The notes below the pieces were generated by a model. That model did not search any database and was not told the DNA's origin. It saw only the letters and a list, made by a program, of their open reading frames with translations. A DNA stretch of 23,787 nt from an uncultured Solirubrobacteraceae bacterium (GTDB taxonomy: Bacteria > Actinomycetota > Thermoleophilia > Solirubrobacterales > Solirubrobacteraceae). Positions 5,601 through 12,562 of the stretch are shown piece by piece. Numbering within the stretch: the stretch's first letter is position 1; every line of letters begins with the position of its first letter. Location: assembly GCA_955652345.1 (NCBI GenBank), contig CATPBV010000149.1:1-23787 (forward strand), read 5' to 3'. Position numbers and translations under genes: made by a program.

Positions 5601-8543
5601 ACGCCGGAAGCTCGGCACCATCGTCATCGCGGGTGCGTGCTCCGAGTACGCCTGTGCGAGCTCCGGAGTGGGCGGATAGCGCTCAGCGACGTTCATGCCT
5701 CGCAGGTGACTCCAGAACGTGGGAAGTCTGCCCCGCTGGAACCAGTAGACGTGAGCAAGCCGGCTGTAGAGCCTCGCGGCAACCAGATCCGCGCCTGCGT
5801 CCTCGAGGCGGCGCCTTCCTACGAACAGCCTCGGCATCAGCGTGTGCGCCGCCTGCACCAGAACCTCGATGAGCACCATCAGGAGAACCGCGATCCGGCT
5901 CTTGGGCACGCGCTCCGCGAGGCGCTCGAGGGCTCGTTCGAGCGCGGCGCTTGCGCTGACTACGTCCCCGCGGTTGAGTCCCAGCTCGCCGAACTTGCCC
6001 TCGATCCGAGCTTGGTCGAGGCGCCCCGTGGCGAGCGACCGCGCAAGCTCGAACTCGCTCTCCGCGGCGTCGTATCTCCCTCTGAGCATCAGTACATCCC
6101 CGAGACCCTCGGCCAGCTCGAGCCGTGTGGCTACGTCTGGAGACGCGACCCCGCGCTCTGCGATCCGGGATTGCTGCTCGGCCTGGTCGAGCGCGTGACG
6201 TGCGCGCGCCTCCTTCGCGGCCGCCATCGCAAACGGAAGCGCCCGCTTGTGCTCCGCAGCCGCATCGAAGTGGTAAGCGAGCTCGAACACGCGGTCCGGG
6301 GTTCGCTTCATCATCAAGAAGGCCGCATGCAGGTGCAATCTCCGTCGCCGGTGCTCATCGAGGCTCCGCAGCACGGCGTCTCTGACCTTGTCGTGAACAA
6401 ACGCGTGCCGAGGTTCCTGAGTGTGCTCCCAGACGACGTCACGGCGCCGTGCCTCTTCGATCGCCGCAACCGCCTCCCCGGGCCGCTGCCGAGCCAGCTC
6501 GGCGGCGAGGTCGAGGTCAAACGCCTTCCCCAATACCGCCGCCGCGGCGATCAGCCCGTGCGCCGAGTCGGACAGGAGCTCGAGCCGTCGCGCGAGGAAA
6601 TCGGCCGCCTCGCGGGACGACTGCGCGGTCGACATCGCCTCCGGATCCACCCGCCAACCGAACGGCTCATCGACGAGGGCGCCGCACTCGACGAGCCCGC
6701 GAAGCACCGCACAAGCCATGAACGGGTTGCCCCGCGATAGGCGCACAACCGCATTCCGTGCCTCCGGCGGGAGCTCGCCGGCCATCGTCTCGGCGAGTCG
6801 TTCGATGTCGCCGGGCCCGAGTGGGGGCAACACCAGGCCGATCGTGGGCGTCACCCGTCTCAGGTTGTGATCGGCCGGCACCTCCTCGGAGCGGAATGCT
6901 GCGACCACGAGAACATGCCGGCGCGCCCCGTCGGCCGTGAGCTGCCAGTGCTCGAGCAGATCGTCCGTCAGGCTGCTCGACCATTGACAGTCGTCGAACA
7001 TTACGACGGCTGCCTGCTCCTCCGATCCGAGCGACTCGAGCAGTCTGGTGAGGCCATCGACGATCCGCGCCTCCGCGAATGCCTCTGGTCCAAGGTCGAT
7101 CGGTTGGCGGGGCTCGAGCACCTCGGCCATCTCGGGCAGCACGGCGCACACCGCGCCCTGCAGATCGCCGACGGCGAGGCGAATCCGCGCGGCCAGGTCC
7201 GCGTCGAGGCTCGCCCGCGAGACGATCTCCTCGGCGATGCCGAGGATCACCGGCAGTGGACGGCTCGAAACCTGCTCGATCCCCTGGGCGCGGAGGGTCC
7301 ATGCCCCGGCCCGCGCGGCGCGATGCGCCAGCTCGTCGAGCAGGCGCGTCTTGCCGCCGCCGGATTCAGCCTCGACGAAGACCAGACCTCCTTCTCCGAG
7401 CGCTGCCGACTGAAACTGCGAATCGAGCGCAGCGAACTCCTCCGACCGACCGACGAGCGCGGGTTCGACGAGCGTGCTGCGCGAGTCGTGCAGGCCGATC
7501 ACAAACGCGGGATCGTCGATGCCACGACTTCGGGCGGCGGCGATCTCGGCGACATCCGCAAGCGCCGCCTGAGCGGACTGGTAGCGATCGCGGGGGTCCT
7601 TGGCAACCAGGCGCTGGACGAACTCATCGAGCGCCCGCGGGACGTTCAAGCCAAGGTCCCGCAGAGCCGTCGGCGCAGTCGTCAGGTGGAAGCGCAGCAG
7701 CTCGCCGACCGTCTGCGCTTCGAACGGTGGCGTGCCGGCAAGGCATTCGAACAGCACGATTCCCACCGAGTAGAGATCCGACCGCTCGTCGACGGGGCGC
7801 GCCACGAGGCCCGCCTGCTCCGGCGAGACGTAGCGCGCCGCGCGGAGCAGCTCGTCCTGTCGGGGTGCTTCCATCAATGAGCCGCATCCAAGTCCGAAGT
7901 CGACGAGAACCGCTGCCTCGAGCAACGGTCCGGCCCCGGTGCTGATCACGTTCGCGGGCTTGACGTTGCGGTGCAGCACCCCGCAGGCGTGGGCTTCCTG
8001 CAACGCCTGTAGGACACCGAGGGCGACCGCCAGCGTCTCGTCCACCGCCAGCGGCCGCTCCCGCAGACGTACACCGAGGCTCACTCCGGGCACGAACGGC
8101 ATCACGAGATAGCCGACGCCGGCCTGCTCTGAGACCTCGACCGGGGCAGCGAACGACGGCTGCTCGATGCGAGCGAGCGCCTCGACGTCGTGTTCGAGCC
8201 GCATCCACGCGGCCGAGGAGATCGCGGCCAGTGGAGCAGTCTTGATCACGACCTCCGACTCGTCGCGAGCGTCGATCGCGCGCCAGGTCTGGACCAGACG
8301 GCCGCTCCGCAGTGTCGATGTGGGACGGAAAGGCGTGCCGAACAGCGCGCCACCGGCCGTCCAGAAGCCGGCGCCGTCTTCGCTTGACTGATGTCCCTCG
8401 CCGGGTTGCGGCGGATGGCCGTCGCCATTGCGTCGGGACCCGTTGTGGTTCGTGGCTTCGAGGTTGGACGCGCCGAGATGCTCGTCGTCGGCGAATGTGG
8501 CGCCGTCCGGTACTGCCTCGTAGTCGGTGCGCTCTATCGTCAT
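2658..8543 (-). CDS. Giant multidomain signalling protein: kinase-like, STAND/AAA ATPase, TPR-like, GAF, GGDEF, EAL
   Basis: A 1961-residue protein, apparently cytoplasmic. Domains in order: an acidic/polar tail (1-60); a Ser/Thr kinase-like domain (about 70-340) with VVIK Lys101, HRNVKPAN at 191-198 and DFG at 215-217; an AAA/STAND ATPase (about 363-720) with Walker A ESGGGKT near 393-399 and Walker B VVMFDD ending at 517-518; a long helical TPR-like region (about 745-1290); a GAF domain (about 1304-1464); a short coiled coil; a diguanylate cyclase domain with SGDEF at 1594-1598 and the I-site RESD five residues before it; and a c-di-GMP phosphodiesterase domain with EAL at 1724-1726, DDFGTGYSSL from 1847, and GQGHYF. 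The order up to GAF is that of sensor proteins usually ending in a histidine kinase; here GGDEF-EAL takes that place. Oddities: no Gly-rich loop, HRD changed to HRN, and KxD of EAL changed to KVA. It is the first gene of the minus-strand run. The start is ATG 8543. Confidence 0.93.
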   Translation of the reverse strand: MTIERTDYEAVPDGATFADDEHLGASNLEATNHNGSRRNGDGHPPQPGEGHQSSEDGAGFWTAGGALFGTPFRPTSTLRSGRLVQTWRAIDARDESEVVIKTAPLAAISSAAWMRLEHDVEALARIEQPSFAAPVEVSEQAGVGYLVMPFVPGVSLGVRLRERPLAVDETLAVALGVLQALQEAHACGVLHRNVKPANVISTGAGPLLEAAVLVDFGLGCGSLMEAPRQDELLRAARYVSPEQAGLVARPVDERSDLYSVGIVLFECLAGTPPFEAQTVGELLRFHLTTAPTALRDLGLNVPRALDEFVQRLVAKDPRDRYQSAQAALADVAEIAAARSRGIDDPAFVIGLHDSRSTLVEPALVGRSEEFAALDSQFQSAALGEGGLVFVEAESGGGKTRLLDELAHRAARAGAWTLRAQGIEQVSSRPLPVILGIAEEIVSRASLDADLAARIRLAVGDLQGAVCAVLPEMAEVLEPRQPIDLGPEAFAEARIVDGLTRLLESLGSEEQAAVVMFDDCQWSSSLTDDLLEHWQLTADGARRHVLVVAAFRSEEVPADHNLRRVTPTIGLVLPPLGPGDIERLAETMAGELPPEARNAVVRLSRGNPFMACAVLRGLVECGALVDEPFGWRVDPEAMSTAQSSREAADFLARRLELLSDSAHGLIAAAAVLGKAFDLDLAAELARQRPGEAVAAIEEARRRDVVWEHTQEPRHAFVHDKVRDAVLRSLDEHRRRRLHLHAAFLMMKRTPDRVFELAYHFDAAAEHKRALPFAMAAAKEARARHALDQAEQQSRIAERGVASPDVATRLELAEGLGDVLMLRGRYDAAESEFELARSLATGRLDQARIEGKFGELGLNRGDVVSASAALERALERLAERVPKSRIAVLLMVLIEVLVQAAHTLMPRLFVGRRRLEDAGADLVAARLYSRLAHVYWFQRGRLPTFWSHLRGMNVAERYPPTPELAQAYSEHAPAMTMVPSFRRGIAYARKSLAIRRAQGDRWGEGQSLHFLGVVLYSASEYEESIASCKEAIRLLESTGDRWELNTAKWHMAFAHYRRGELAEAADIARALHREGVDSGEAQASGISLGAWAKATGGHVPLEAIEQELARPVGDVHTRAEVLQASAIGLIGAGRPDEAAEVLQRAWRMVREKGLRQEYVSPILPWLATALRLQASRAPVSDPRGRAVTLRRARRAARRGLRLARSYRNNLPHALREMALAEAARGRPRRARRLFEQSLGVAESQGARFEYLQTLLAKGRTGQALGYPEAERDVVEATRGLAALRAEPIQQPEAVGSVVLAHTDEEITLSLADRFATLLELGRRIATGLSTEAIYETVSEAGVSLLRGEECVSMAVPPDGQLTDLRVVAGASDAGIQDYWQAMALEAMGKDEILVYSFEDSREDPLRMRLAYSGVRSALCAPISLRGRPVGCFYVEHHRISGLFGDEERRLAGFVATLAGAALENADGLAAAQDLASSLSRRTSQLEDANRRLDYSVKELTSAYERERQIAGQLNHMAFHDSLTNLANRVLLTESVEHAVRRAQRSKTNLAVLFLDLDDFKTINDSLGHSVGDELLIAVAQRLRGCVRESDTAARISGDEFAILLEDVGDPAGAARSAERVLEALQPPFTLAGTEVFVRASIGIAVGPSGQRSEQAPDLLRNADLAMYMAKSEKKGSYRFFAPGMHAGLLARLELKADLERALSQQDFTIHYQPIVSLAGGAIDGFEALLRWQHPTRGLIGPSEFLALAEETGLVRPVGHWVLREACRQVMRWQRRAGEQMPLTISVNISPAELYEPELVDQLAAALQESRLEPSRLILELTESVFMQDTDATMERLIGLKKLGVKLAIDDFGTGYSSLGYLQRLPLDRIKVAKQFVDDLSKGAGDSALTRAIIKLGETFELETVAEGIEHAAQLRRLREIGCKLGQGHYFAKALPPEEIEALLLDPTPLRELWQPAVSGEPWR

Positions 8544-8863
8544 ACCCCAGCTCAGCGACCTCTAGTGACCACGCTGCCTTCGCCACCGCCCGCGCCCGTC
8601 CGTGGCCGCCGCAGTTCCCCTAGCGCAGAGGCAGAAGACCTTCTAGAAATAAAAGACTGCTTGACGATACTCCCCAATTCGGAACGATCCAAGAGCTGGG
8701 ATCGGGTGGGTGTGGCGTAGGTCCGCAAAACCTACCGAATTAGACGAAAAGCTGATCACGCGTTTTCTGCACTCATGCTCAGTCACTATTCCGGTGCGTC
8801 GTCCGGCGCCAGCGCGCCACCGTCGCCCGACGGCTCGATGACAGCGGTATCGTCCTGTTCGCC
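8544..8863. promoter_or_regulatory. 320-bp divergent intergenic region upstream of the giant signalling gene and the PRC-barrel gene
   Basis: No convincing gene is present. The central part (about 8635-8760) is clearly more AT-rich than its surroundings, as expected for promoters. It holds two small stem-loops. One is CGATCC/GGATCG at 8685-8690 and 8699-8704. The other is GTAGGT/ACCTAC at 8717-8722 and 8730-8735, with a 7-nt loop. I compared it in memory with c-di-GMP riboswitch consensus sequences because of the neighbouring gene and saw no convincing match. Confidence 0.5.
8664..8692 (-). promoter_or_regulatory. Possible sigma70-type promoter for the giant signalling gene
   Basis: On the minus strand, TTGGAT (8692-8687) and TATCGT (8669-8664) are separated by 17 nt. 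They match the -35 and -10 consensus at 3 and 4 of 6 positions. The predicted leader would be about 115 nt. This is weak pattern evidence only. Confidence 0.25.
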
Positions 8864-9235
8864 GTGGACGAGGGACTTCCCATCGCATACGAGGTGCTCG
8901 CCGACGGGGTTCCCGTGTATGCGGCCGGCGGCGAGCAGGTGGGGACCGTCGAGCACGTCGTAGCTGCGCCCGAGGAGGACATCTTCCACGGGATCGTGAT
9001 GGATGCCCGCGGCACGAGCCGCTTCGTCCCCGCGGATCAGATCGCGTCGCTGCACGAGCGTGGGGTCGACCTTCGGATCGACGCGGCAACGGCGGCTGAG
9101 CTGCCTGAGCCGCACGGCGGTGCGCCGGCCTGGCGGGTCAACGAACCGGGTGTCGAGCCCAAGCCCTGGCGGCACTTGCTCGACCTGATCACGGGCCGTG
9201 ATCCGAGACGCAGGGACTGGTCCGAACAGGATTAG
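8864..9235 (+). CDS. PRC-barrel-like domain protein
   Basis: A 123-residue soluble protein. The N-terminal half (about 6-75) has the PRC-barrel pattern: IAYEVLADGVPVYAAGGEQV, then GTVEHVVAAPEEDIFHGIVM, then RFVPADQIASLHERGVDLRI. The rest is a polar tail ending in acidic residues. PRC-barrel modules occur in RimM and in photosynthetic reaction centre H subunits, and stand-alone actinobacterial copies are mostly uncharacterised, so no specific function is claimed. The GTG at 8864 is the only start in this frame that keeps the conserved IAYEVL strand. No good Shine-Dalgarno is seen before it. pdxH follows 27 nt downstream on the same strand, so cotranscription is likely. Confidence 0.65.
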   Translation: MDEGLPIAYEVLADGVPVYAAGGEQVGTVEHVVAAPEEDIFHGIVMDARGTSRFVPADQIASLHERGVDLRIDAATAAELPEPHGGAPAWRVNEPGVEPKPWRHLLDLITGRDPRRRDWSEQD

Positions 9236-9262
9236 GCGCAGGATCGGCTGATCGCCCTGCCC

Positions 9263-9880
9263 GTGCCGGACTTCGCGCAGCCGCTCTGCGAGCAGGACGT
9301 CGACAGTGACCCGCTGCGCCAATTCAGTGTCTGGTTCGAGCAGGCCGCGCAAGCAGGGATCCGGATGCCGGAGGCTGCGGCGGTCGCAACCGCGTCGGCG
9401 AGTGGCGCGCCCTCGGCACGGATGGTGCTGGTCAAGCGCTTCGACGAGCGCGGCTTCACGTTCTTCTCGAACTACGAGAGCCGTAAGGGCATCGAGCTGG
9501 CCGAGAACCCGCGGGCTGCCTTGCTGTTCTACTGGGATCCTCTGGGAAAGCAGGTCAGGATCGAGGGACCCGTGGAGCGCACCTCCGCGCACGAATCCGC
9601 GGAGTATGTCCGCAGCCGGCCTCGAGGGAGTCAGCTCAGCGCGCTTGCGTCGCCTCAGAGCCGTCCGGTCGCCGGTCGCGATGTGCTCGAGCAGCGGGTC
9701 ACCGAGCTCGAGGAAAGTCACTCGGGCGATGAGCTGCCGGTCCCGGCGTGGTGGGGCGGCTACGTGCTGGTGCCAGACACCTTCGAGTTCTGGCAGCACC
9801 GGGAGGACCGCCTGCACGACCGGCTTCGCTACACCCTGCGAGCCGACGGCTCGTGGGCGATCGAGCGGTTGGCGCCGTAG
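9263..9880 (+). CDS. pdxH: Pyridoxamine 5'-phosphate oxidase
   Basis: A 205-residue FMN-dependent enzyme that oxidises pyridoxamine or pyridoxine 5'-phosphate to pyridoxal 5'-phosphate, the last step of PLP salvage. The length is close to the family norm of about 210-220. Visible motifs are DPLRQFSVWFEQA near the N-terminus, the FMN-binding stretch SARMVLVKRFDERGFTFFSN, YWDPLGKQVRIEGPVER, and SRPVAGRD. The C-terminal signature is WGGYVLVPDTFEFWQHREDR, followed by HDRLRY and IERLAP. The start is GTG 9263, which gives a typical N-terminus. It is followed after 16 nt by a membrane protein gene on the same strand. Confidence 0.93.
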   Translation: MPDFAQPLCEQDVDSDPLRQFSVWFEQAAQAGIRMPEAAAVATASASGAPSARMVLVKRFDERGFTFFSNYESRKGIELAENPRAALLFYWDPLGKQVRIEGPVERTSAHESAEYVRSRPRGSQLSALASPQSRPVAGRDVLEQRVTELEESHSGDELPVPAWWGGYVLVPDTFEFWQHREDRLHDRLRYTLRADGSWAIERLAP

Positions 9881-9896
9881 CGGTATCTTGACGCCT

Positions 9897-10277
9897 GTGC
9901 GTCGCGTGCTCCTGACCCTGGTCACCAACTGCGCCGGCCTGGCGGTCGCATCGGCGCTGATTCCGTCGATCAGCTACCACCATCGTCTCGGCACGCTGTT
10001 GCTTGCTGGCCTGATCCTGGGGATCGTCAACGTCGCGCTCAGACCGCTGGTGATTCTGTTGACGCTGCCGGCAGTCATCCTCTCGTTCGGCCTCGCGCTG
10101 CTGTTCATTAACGCGTTGATGCTGTGGCTCACCGGGAGGATCGTGAGCGGGTTCTACGTACACGGTTTCTGGGCCACGGTTGGAGGGGCCCTGGTTCTGT
10201 GGCTCGTCAACATGGCGCTGCGGCCTTGGACTCGTCCACACCGCGATCGCAAGGACTCACCCCAAAAACAGGCGTGA
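9897..10277 (+). CDS. Four-helix membrane protein of the phage-holin-4_2 (mycobacterial holin superfamily IV) type
   Basis: A 126-residue integral membrane protein starting at GTG 9897. Hydrophobic segments lie at about residues 4-21, 30-50, 53-83 (a long stretch with LLTLPAVILSFGLALLFINA that can form two passes or a hairpin) and 90-110. The motif LRPLVILLTLPA and the pattern LGIVNVALRP, with a second LVNMALRP near the C-terminus, are typical of the small membrane family named after phage holins. Despite the name, most bacterial members are chromosomal proteins of unknown function, and nothing else here suggests a phage. The C-terminus is short and basic (HRDRKDSPQKQA). It lies 16 nt after pdxH. 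Confidence 0.75.
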   Translation: MRRVLLTLVTNCAGLAVASALIPSISYHHRLGTLLLAGLILGIVNVALRPLVILLTLPAVILSFGLALLFINALMLWLTGRIVSGFYVHGFWATVGGALVLWLVNMALRPWTRPHRDRKDSPQKQA

Positions 10278-10294
10278 GTAGCGAACTCCCGGGG

Positions 10295-10576
10295 TTAGAG
10301 TTGCCTCGAGGACCAGAGCACGGCCGAGAGCAGGACGCTGACGAGCGCAACGACCAGCCCGGTGATCCACCCCTGAACCTTGCTTGCGACGAGGATCGCG
10401 CCAAGCGCGGCACCGATTCCGATCACCCCGCCGGTGGCAACGAGGCGAGCAAGCAGGCGCTGGATGCCGAATCTGCGCCGCTTCGGCCCACGCCCTGAGG
10501 GCTCCGGTGCGTGTGTGGTCGCCGCTCCGCCGGGCGCCTGCGCAGAACCTTCCGCGTGCTCCTCCGGGGAGCCCAT
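10295..10576 (-). CDS. Small two-helix membrane protein, function unknown
   Basis: A 93-residue protein. Residues 1-32 are Pro/Ala/Ser-rich and probably disordered. A basic cluster RGPKRRRFGIQRLLARL follows. There are two predicted transmembrane helices, at about 47-65 (GGVIGIGAALGAILVAS) and 72-89 (WITGLVVALVSVLLSAVLW). The basic cluster before the first helix suggests that the N-terminus is cytoplasmic. I do not recognise the family. The start ATG 10576 has GGGGGA about 10 nt upstream on the minus strand. The gene converges with the holin-like gene, with a 17-nt gap that holds only a short AACTC/GAGTT inverted repeat. Confidence 0.6.
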   Translation of the reverse strand: MGSPEEHAEGSAQAPGGAATTHAPEPSGRGPKRRRFGIQRLLARLVATGGVIGIGAALGAILVASKVQGWITGLVVALVSVLLSAVLWSSRQL

Positions 10577-10630
10577 GGTTCACGTATCCCCCGTCGAGGG
10601 GAGCGAAAAACTCCTAGCCGGTCCGTCCAC

Positions 10631-10967
10631 ATGGCCACCGTACTGATTCCCGAGCCCCTCGTGCTCGCCGCGGATCGCTCGGTGATCGCCCCGCTCACGA
10701 TATCCGGATTGCCGGAGCGGGTGCAGGCGCTCGATCTGCGCTGGCAGCGCAAGTCCGAGTTTCACCTGACGGCGATCGCCGCGCAGCGAGCTGCTCGTGC
10801 GCCTCGTTCCTCCGCCGGCTCACATCACGCTGTACTCGACCGACCCCGATCAGGGCATCGGCATCGTCAATGACCGCGAGCTGCTCGAGCGAGCGCCCCC
10901 GCTGCGTCCCGACGATCTCCAGTCGCTGCGCAAGGCGATTCAGTTCAAGGAGGTGTTCGTGGCCTGA
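10631..10967 (+). pseudogene. Broken 2H-phosphoesterase-like gene (frameshift, probable internal deletion)
   Basis: Two protein-like segments lie in different frames. From ATG 10631 the first frame reads MATVLIPEPLVLAADRSV and continues to RKSEFHLTAIAA, ending its coding-like character near 10780. The second frame (+1 relative) takes over at about 10785 with ELLVRLVPPPAHITLYSTDP, then DQGIGI, and ends at the TGA at 10965-10967. The HLT and HIT tripeptides, one in each frame, fit the two HxT motifs of 2H phosphoesterases (LigT and relatives). In working members these motifs lie much further apart than the roughly 30 residues here. I therefore read it as a decayed gene that lost its middle part and its frame. 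The family assignment is tentative. A sequencing error could explain the frame change but not the short motif spacing. Confidence 0.5.
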
Positions 10968-11008
10968 TCGACGCGACCCGGACCCGCGCCTCGGGTTAGG
11001 GTTCGCCG

Positions 11009-12559
11009 GTGGGCAAGCGCGCGGAGCTGGACGCGGTCGTCGTCGGCGGCGGCCACAACGGTCTCGTCGCGGCGGCGCTGCTCGCACGCGCGGGGCTGTC
11101 GGTGACGGTGCTCGAGCGGCGAGATCGCGTCGGCGGCGCGGTCGCGTCGAGCAGCCCGTTTCCCGGAGTGGGCGCGCGACTGTCGCGCTACTCGTACCTG
11201 CTCAGCCTGTTTCCCGCCCCGCTGCTCCAGGCTCTCGGCGTCTCGCTCGAGCTCCGGCCAAGGCGGATCGCCGCGTATGTGCCCGACGGCGATGGGGGGC
11301 TGCTGCTCAGCGACGACGAGGATCGCGCGCGCCTGTCGATGACCGCGATTGCCGGCGATCCGAACGAGTTCGAGGCCTGGCAGAGCTTCCACCGGATGCT
11401 GCGCGAGGTCGCACGGCGCGTGTTTCCCACGCTGACCGAGCCGCTCCGCTCGCGCGCGGAGCTGCGCGCACTGATCGGTGACGAAGCGGCGTGGCGCGCT
11501 CTGTTCGATGAGCCGCTGTCGGCTGTGATCGAGCGTACATTCAGCTCGGACCTGATCCGCGGAGTGGTGCTGACCGACGCCTTGATCGGGATGTTCGCTG
11601 CGGCGGACGACCCCGAGCTGAGACAGAACCGCTGCTTCCTTTATCACGTGATCGGCAACGGGACGGGCCGTTGGGATGTTCCAGTCGGAGGCATGGGCGC
11701 CCTCAGCGACGCGCTCGCAGCGTGCTGCCGGGGCGCTGGAGCACAGCTGAAGACCGGCACGGAAGTTGTGTCGATCGAGACGGACGGCGGCGCGGCGGAG
11801 GTGCATTGTGCGGACGGTCAGCGGCTCTCGGCCCGCCGCGTCCTGGCGTGCGTCGCGCCCGTGGTGCTCTCGCGGCTGCTCGGCGAGCCGGCCACCGATC
11901 CCGCCCCCGAAGGCTCACAGCTGAAGCTCAATATGGTTCTGACCCGCCTCCCCAAGCTGCGTGATCCCGCGGTTTCGCCCGCCGACGCGTTCGCGGGCAC
12001 GTTCCGGGTCGGTGAGGGCTATGCCGCGATTCAGCGGGCGTTCGACGAGGCGTCGGCGGGGGTAATCCCGACCGTCCCGCCGTTCGAGGTCTACTGCCAC
12101 TCCCTGACCGACGCGACGATCCTGTCCGCGGAGTTGCGCGCCGCGGGAGCGCAGACGCTGAGCCTGTTCGCCATGCACATGCCCGCGCGCTTGTTCGCCG
12201 GCGATGCGGCCAGCGCGAAGCAGGACGCGGTCGCGGCCACGCTGCGATCGATGAACTCAGCGCTGGCCGAGCGGATCGAGGATTGCCTGTGGCTCGACGA
12301 GGACGGCAGCCCGTGCATCGAGGCGCTCACGCCTCCCGAGATCGAGGACGAGCTCGGAATGCCGGGAGGGCACATCTTCCACCGCGATCTGACGTGGCCG
12401 TATGCGGAGTCCGATGAGGAAGTCGGCCAGTGGGGAGTGGAGACCGACTACCCGAACGTGTGGATCTGCGGCGCTGGCGCTCGCCGGGGCGGCGCCGTCA
12501 GCGGCATTCCCGGACACAACGCGGCGCGCGCCGTGCTCGAAGCAGAAGCTCGAAGCTAG
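11009..12559 (+). CDS. Phytoene-dehydrogenase-related FAD-dependent oxidoreductase (PYROXD2/CrtI-like)
   Basis: A 516-residue flavoprotein. The N-terminal Rossmann dinucleotide site is VVVGGGHNGLVAAALLARAG, followed by SVTVLERRDRVGGAV. The C-terminal FAD signature is NVWICGAGARRGGAVSGIPG, then HNAARAVL. The central motif GRWDVPVGGMGALSDALA is typical of the CrtI/PYROXD2 superfamily, which includes carotenoid desaturases and many uncharacterised oxidoreductases. No other carotenoid genes are in the window, so a role in carotenoid synthesis is not supported. The length is normal for the group. The start is GTG 11009. It ends 3 bp before the convergent thioesterase gene. Confidence 0.85.
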   Translation: MGKRAELDAVVVGGGHNGLVAAALLARAGLSVTVLERRDRVGGAVASSSPFPGVGARLSRYSYLLSLFPAPLLQALGVSLELRPRRIAAYVPDGDGGLLLSDDEDRARLSMTAIAGDPNEFEAWQSFHRMLREVARRVFPTLTEPLRSRAELRALIGDEAAWRALFDEPLSAVIERTFSSDLIRGVVLTDALIGMFAAADDPELRQNRCFLYHVIGNGTGRWDVPVGGMGALSDALAACCRGAGAQLKTGTEVVSIETDGGAAEVHCADGQRLSARRVLACVAPVVLSRLLGEPATDPAPEGSQLKLNMVLTRLPKLRDPAVSPADAFAGTFRVGEGYAAIQRAFDEASAGVIPTVPPFEVYCHSLTDATILSAELRAAGAQTLSLFAMHMPARLFAGDAASAKQDAVAATLRSMNSALAERIEDCLWLDEDGSPCIEALTPPEIEDELGMPGGHIFHRDLTWPYAESDEEVGQWGVETDYPNVWICGAGARRGGAVSGIPGHNAARAVLEAEARS

Positions 12560-12562
12560 CGA

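Noticed and set aside
5121..6740. A 539-codon open frame on the plus strand
   Set aside because: It lies wholly antisense to the TPR-like part of the giant signalling gene and its product has no domain character; high-GC codon bias opens such frames.
6867..7880. A 337-codon open frame on the plus strand
   Set aside because: It is antisense to the ATPase and kinase-like domains of the giant gene, whose motifs on the minus strand are clear.
8660..8760. A c-di-GMP riboswitch near the c-di-GMP gene
   Set aside because: The GCAAAA-containing hairpin recalls part of the GEMM motif, but the required second helix, tetraloop and conserved spacing are not seen.
8786..9928. A 380-codon open frame on the minus strand
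   Set aside because: It is antisense to the PRC-barrel and pdxH genes; pdxH motifs are unambiguous on the plus strand.
9897..10277. Evidence for a prophage from the holin-like gene
   Set aside because: This small membrane family is named after holins but is common on chromosomes, and no other phage genes are nearby.
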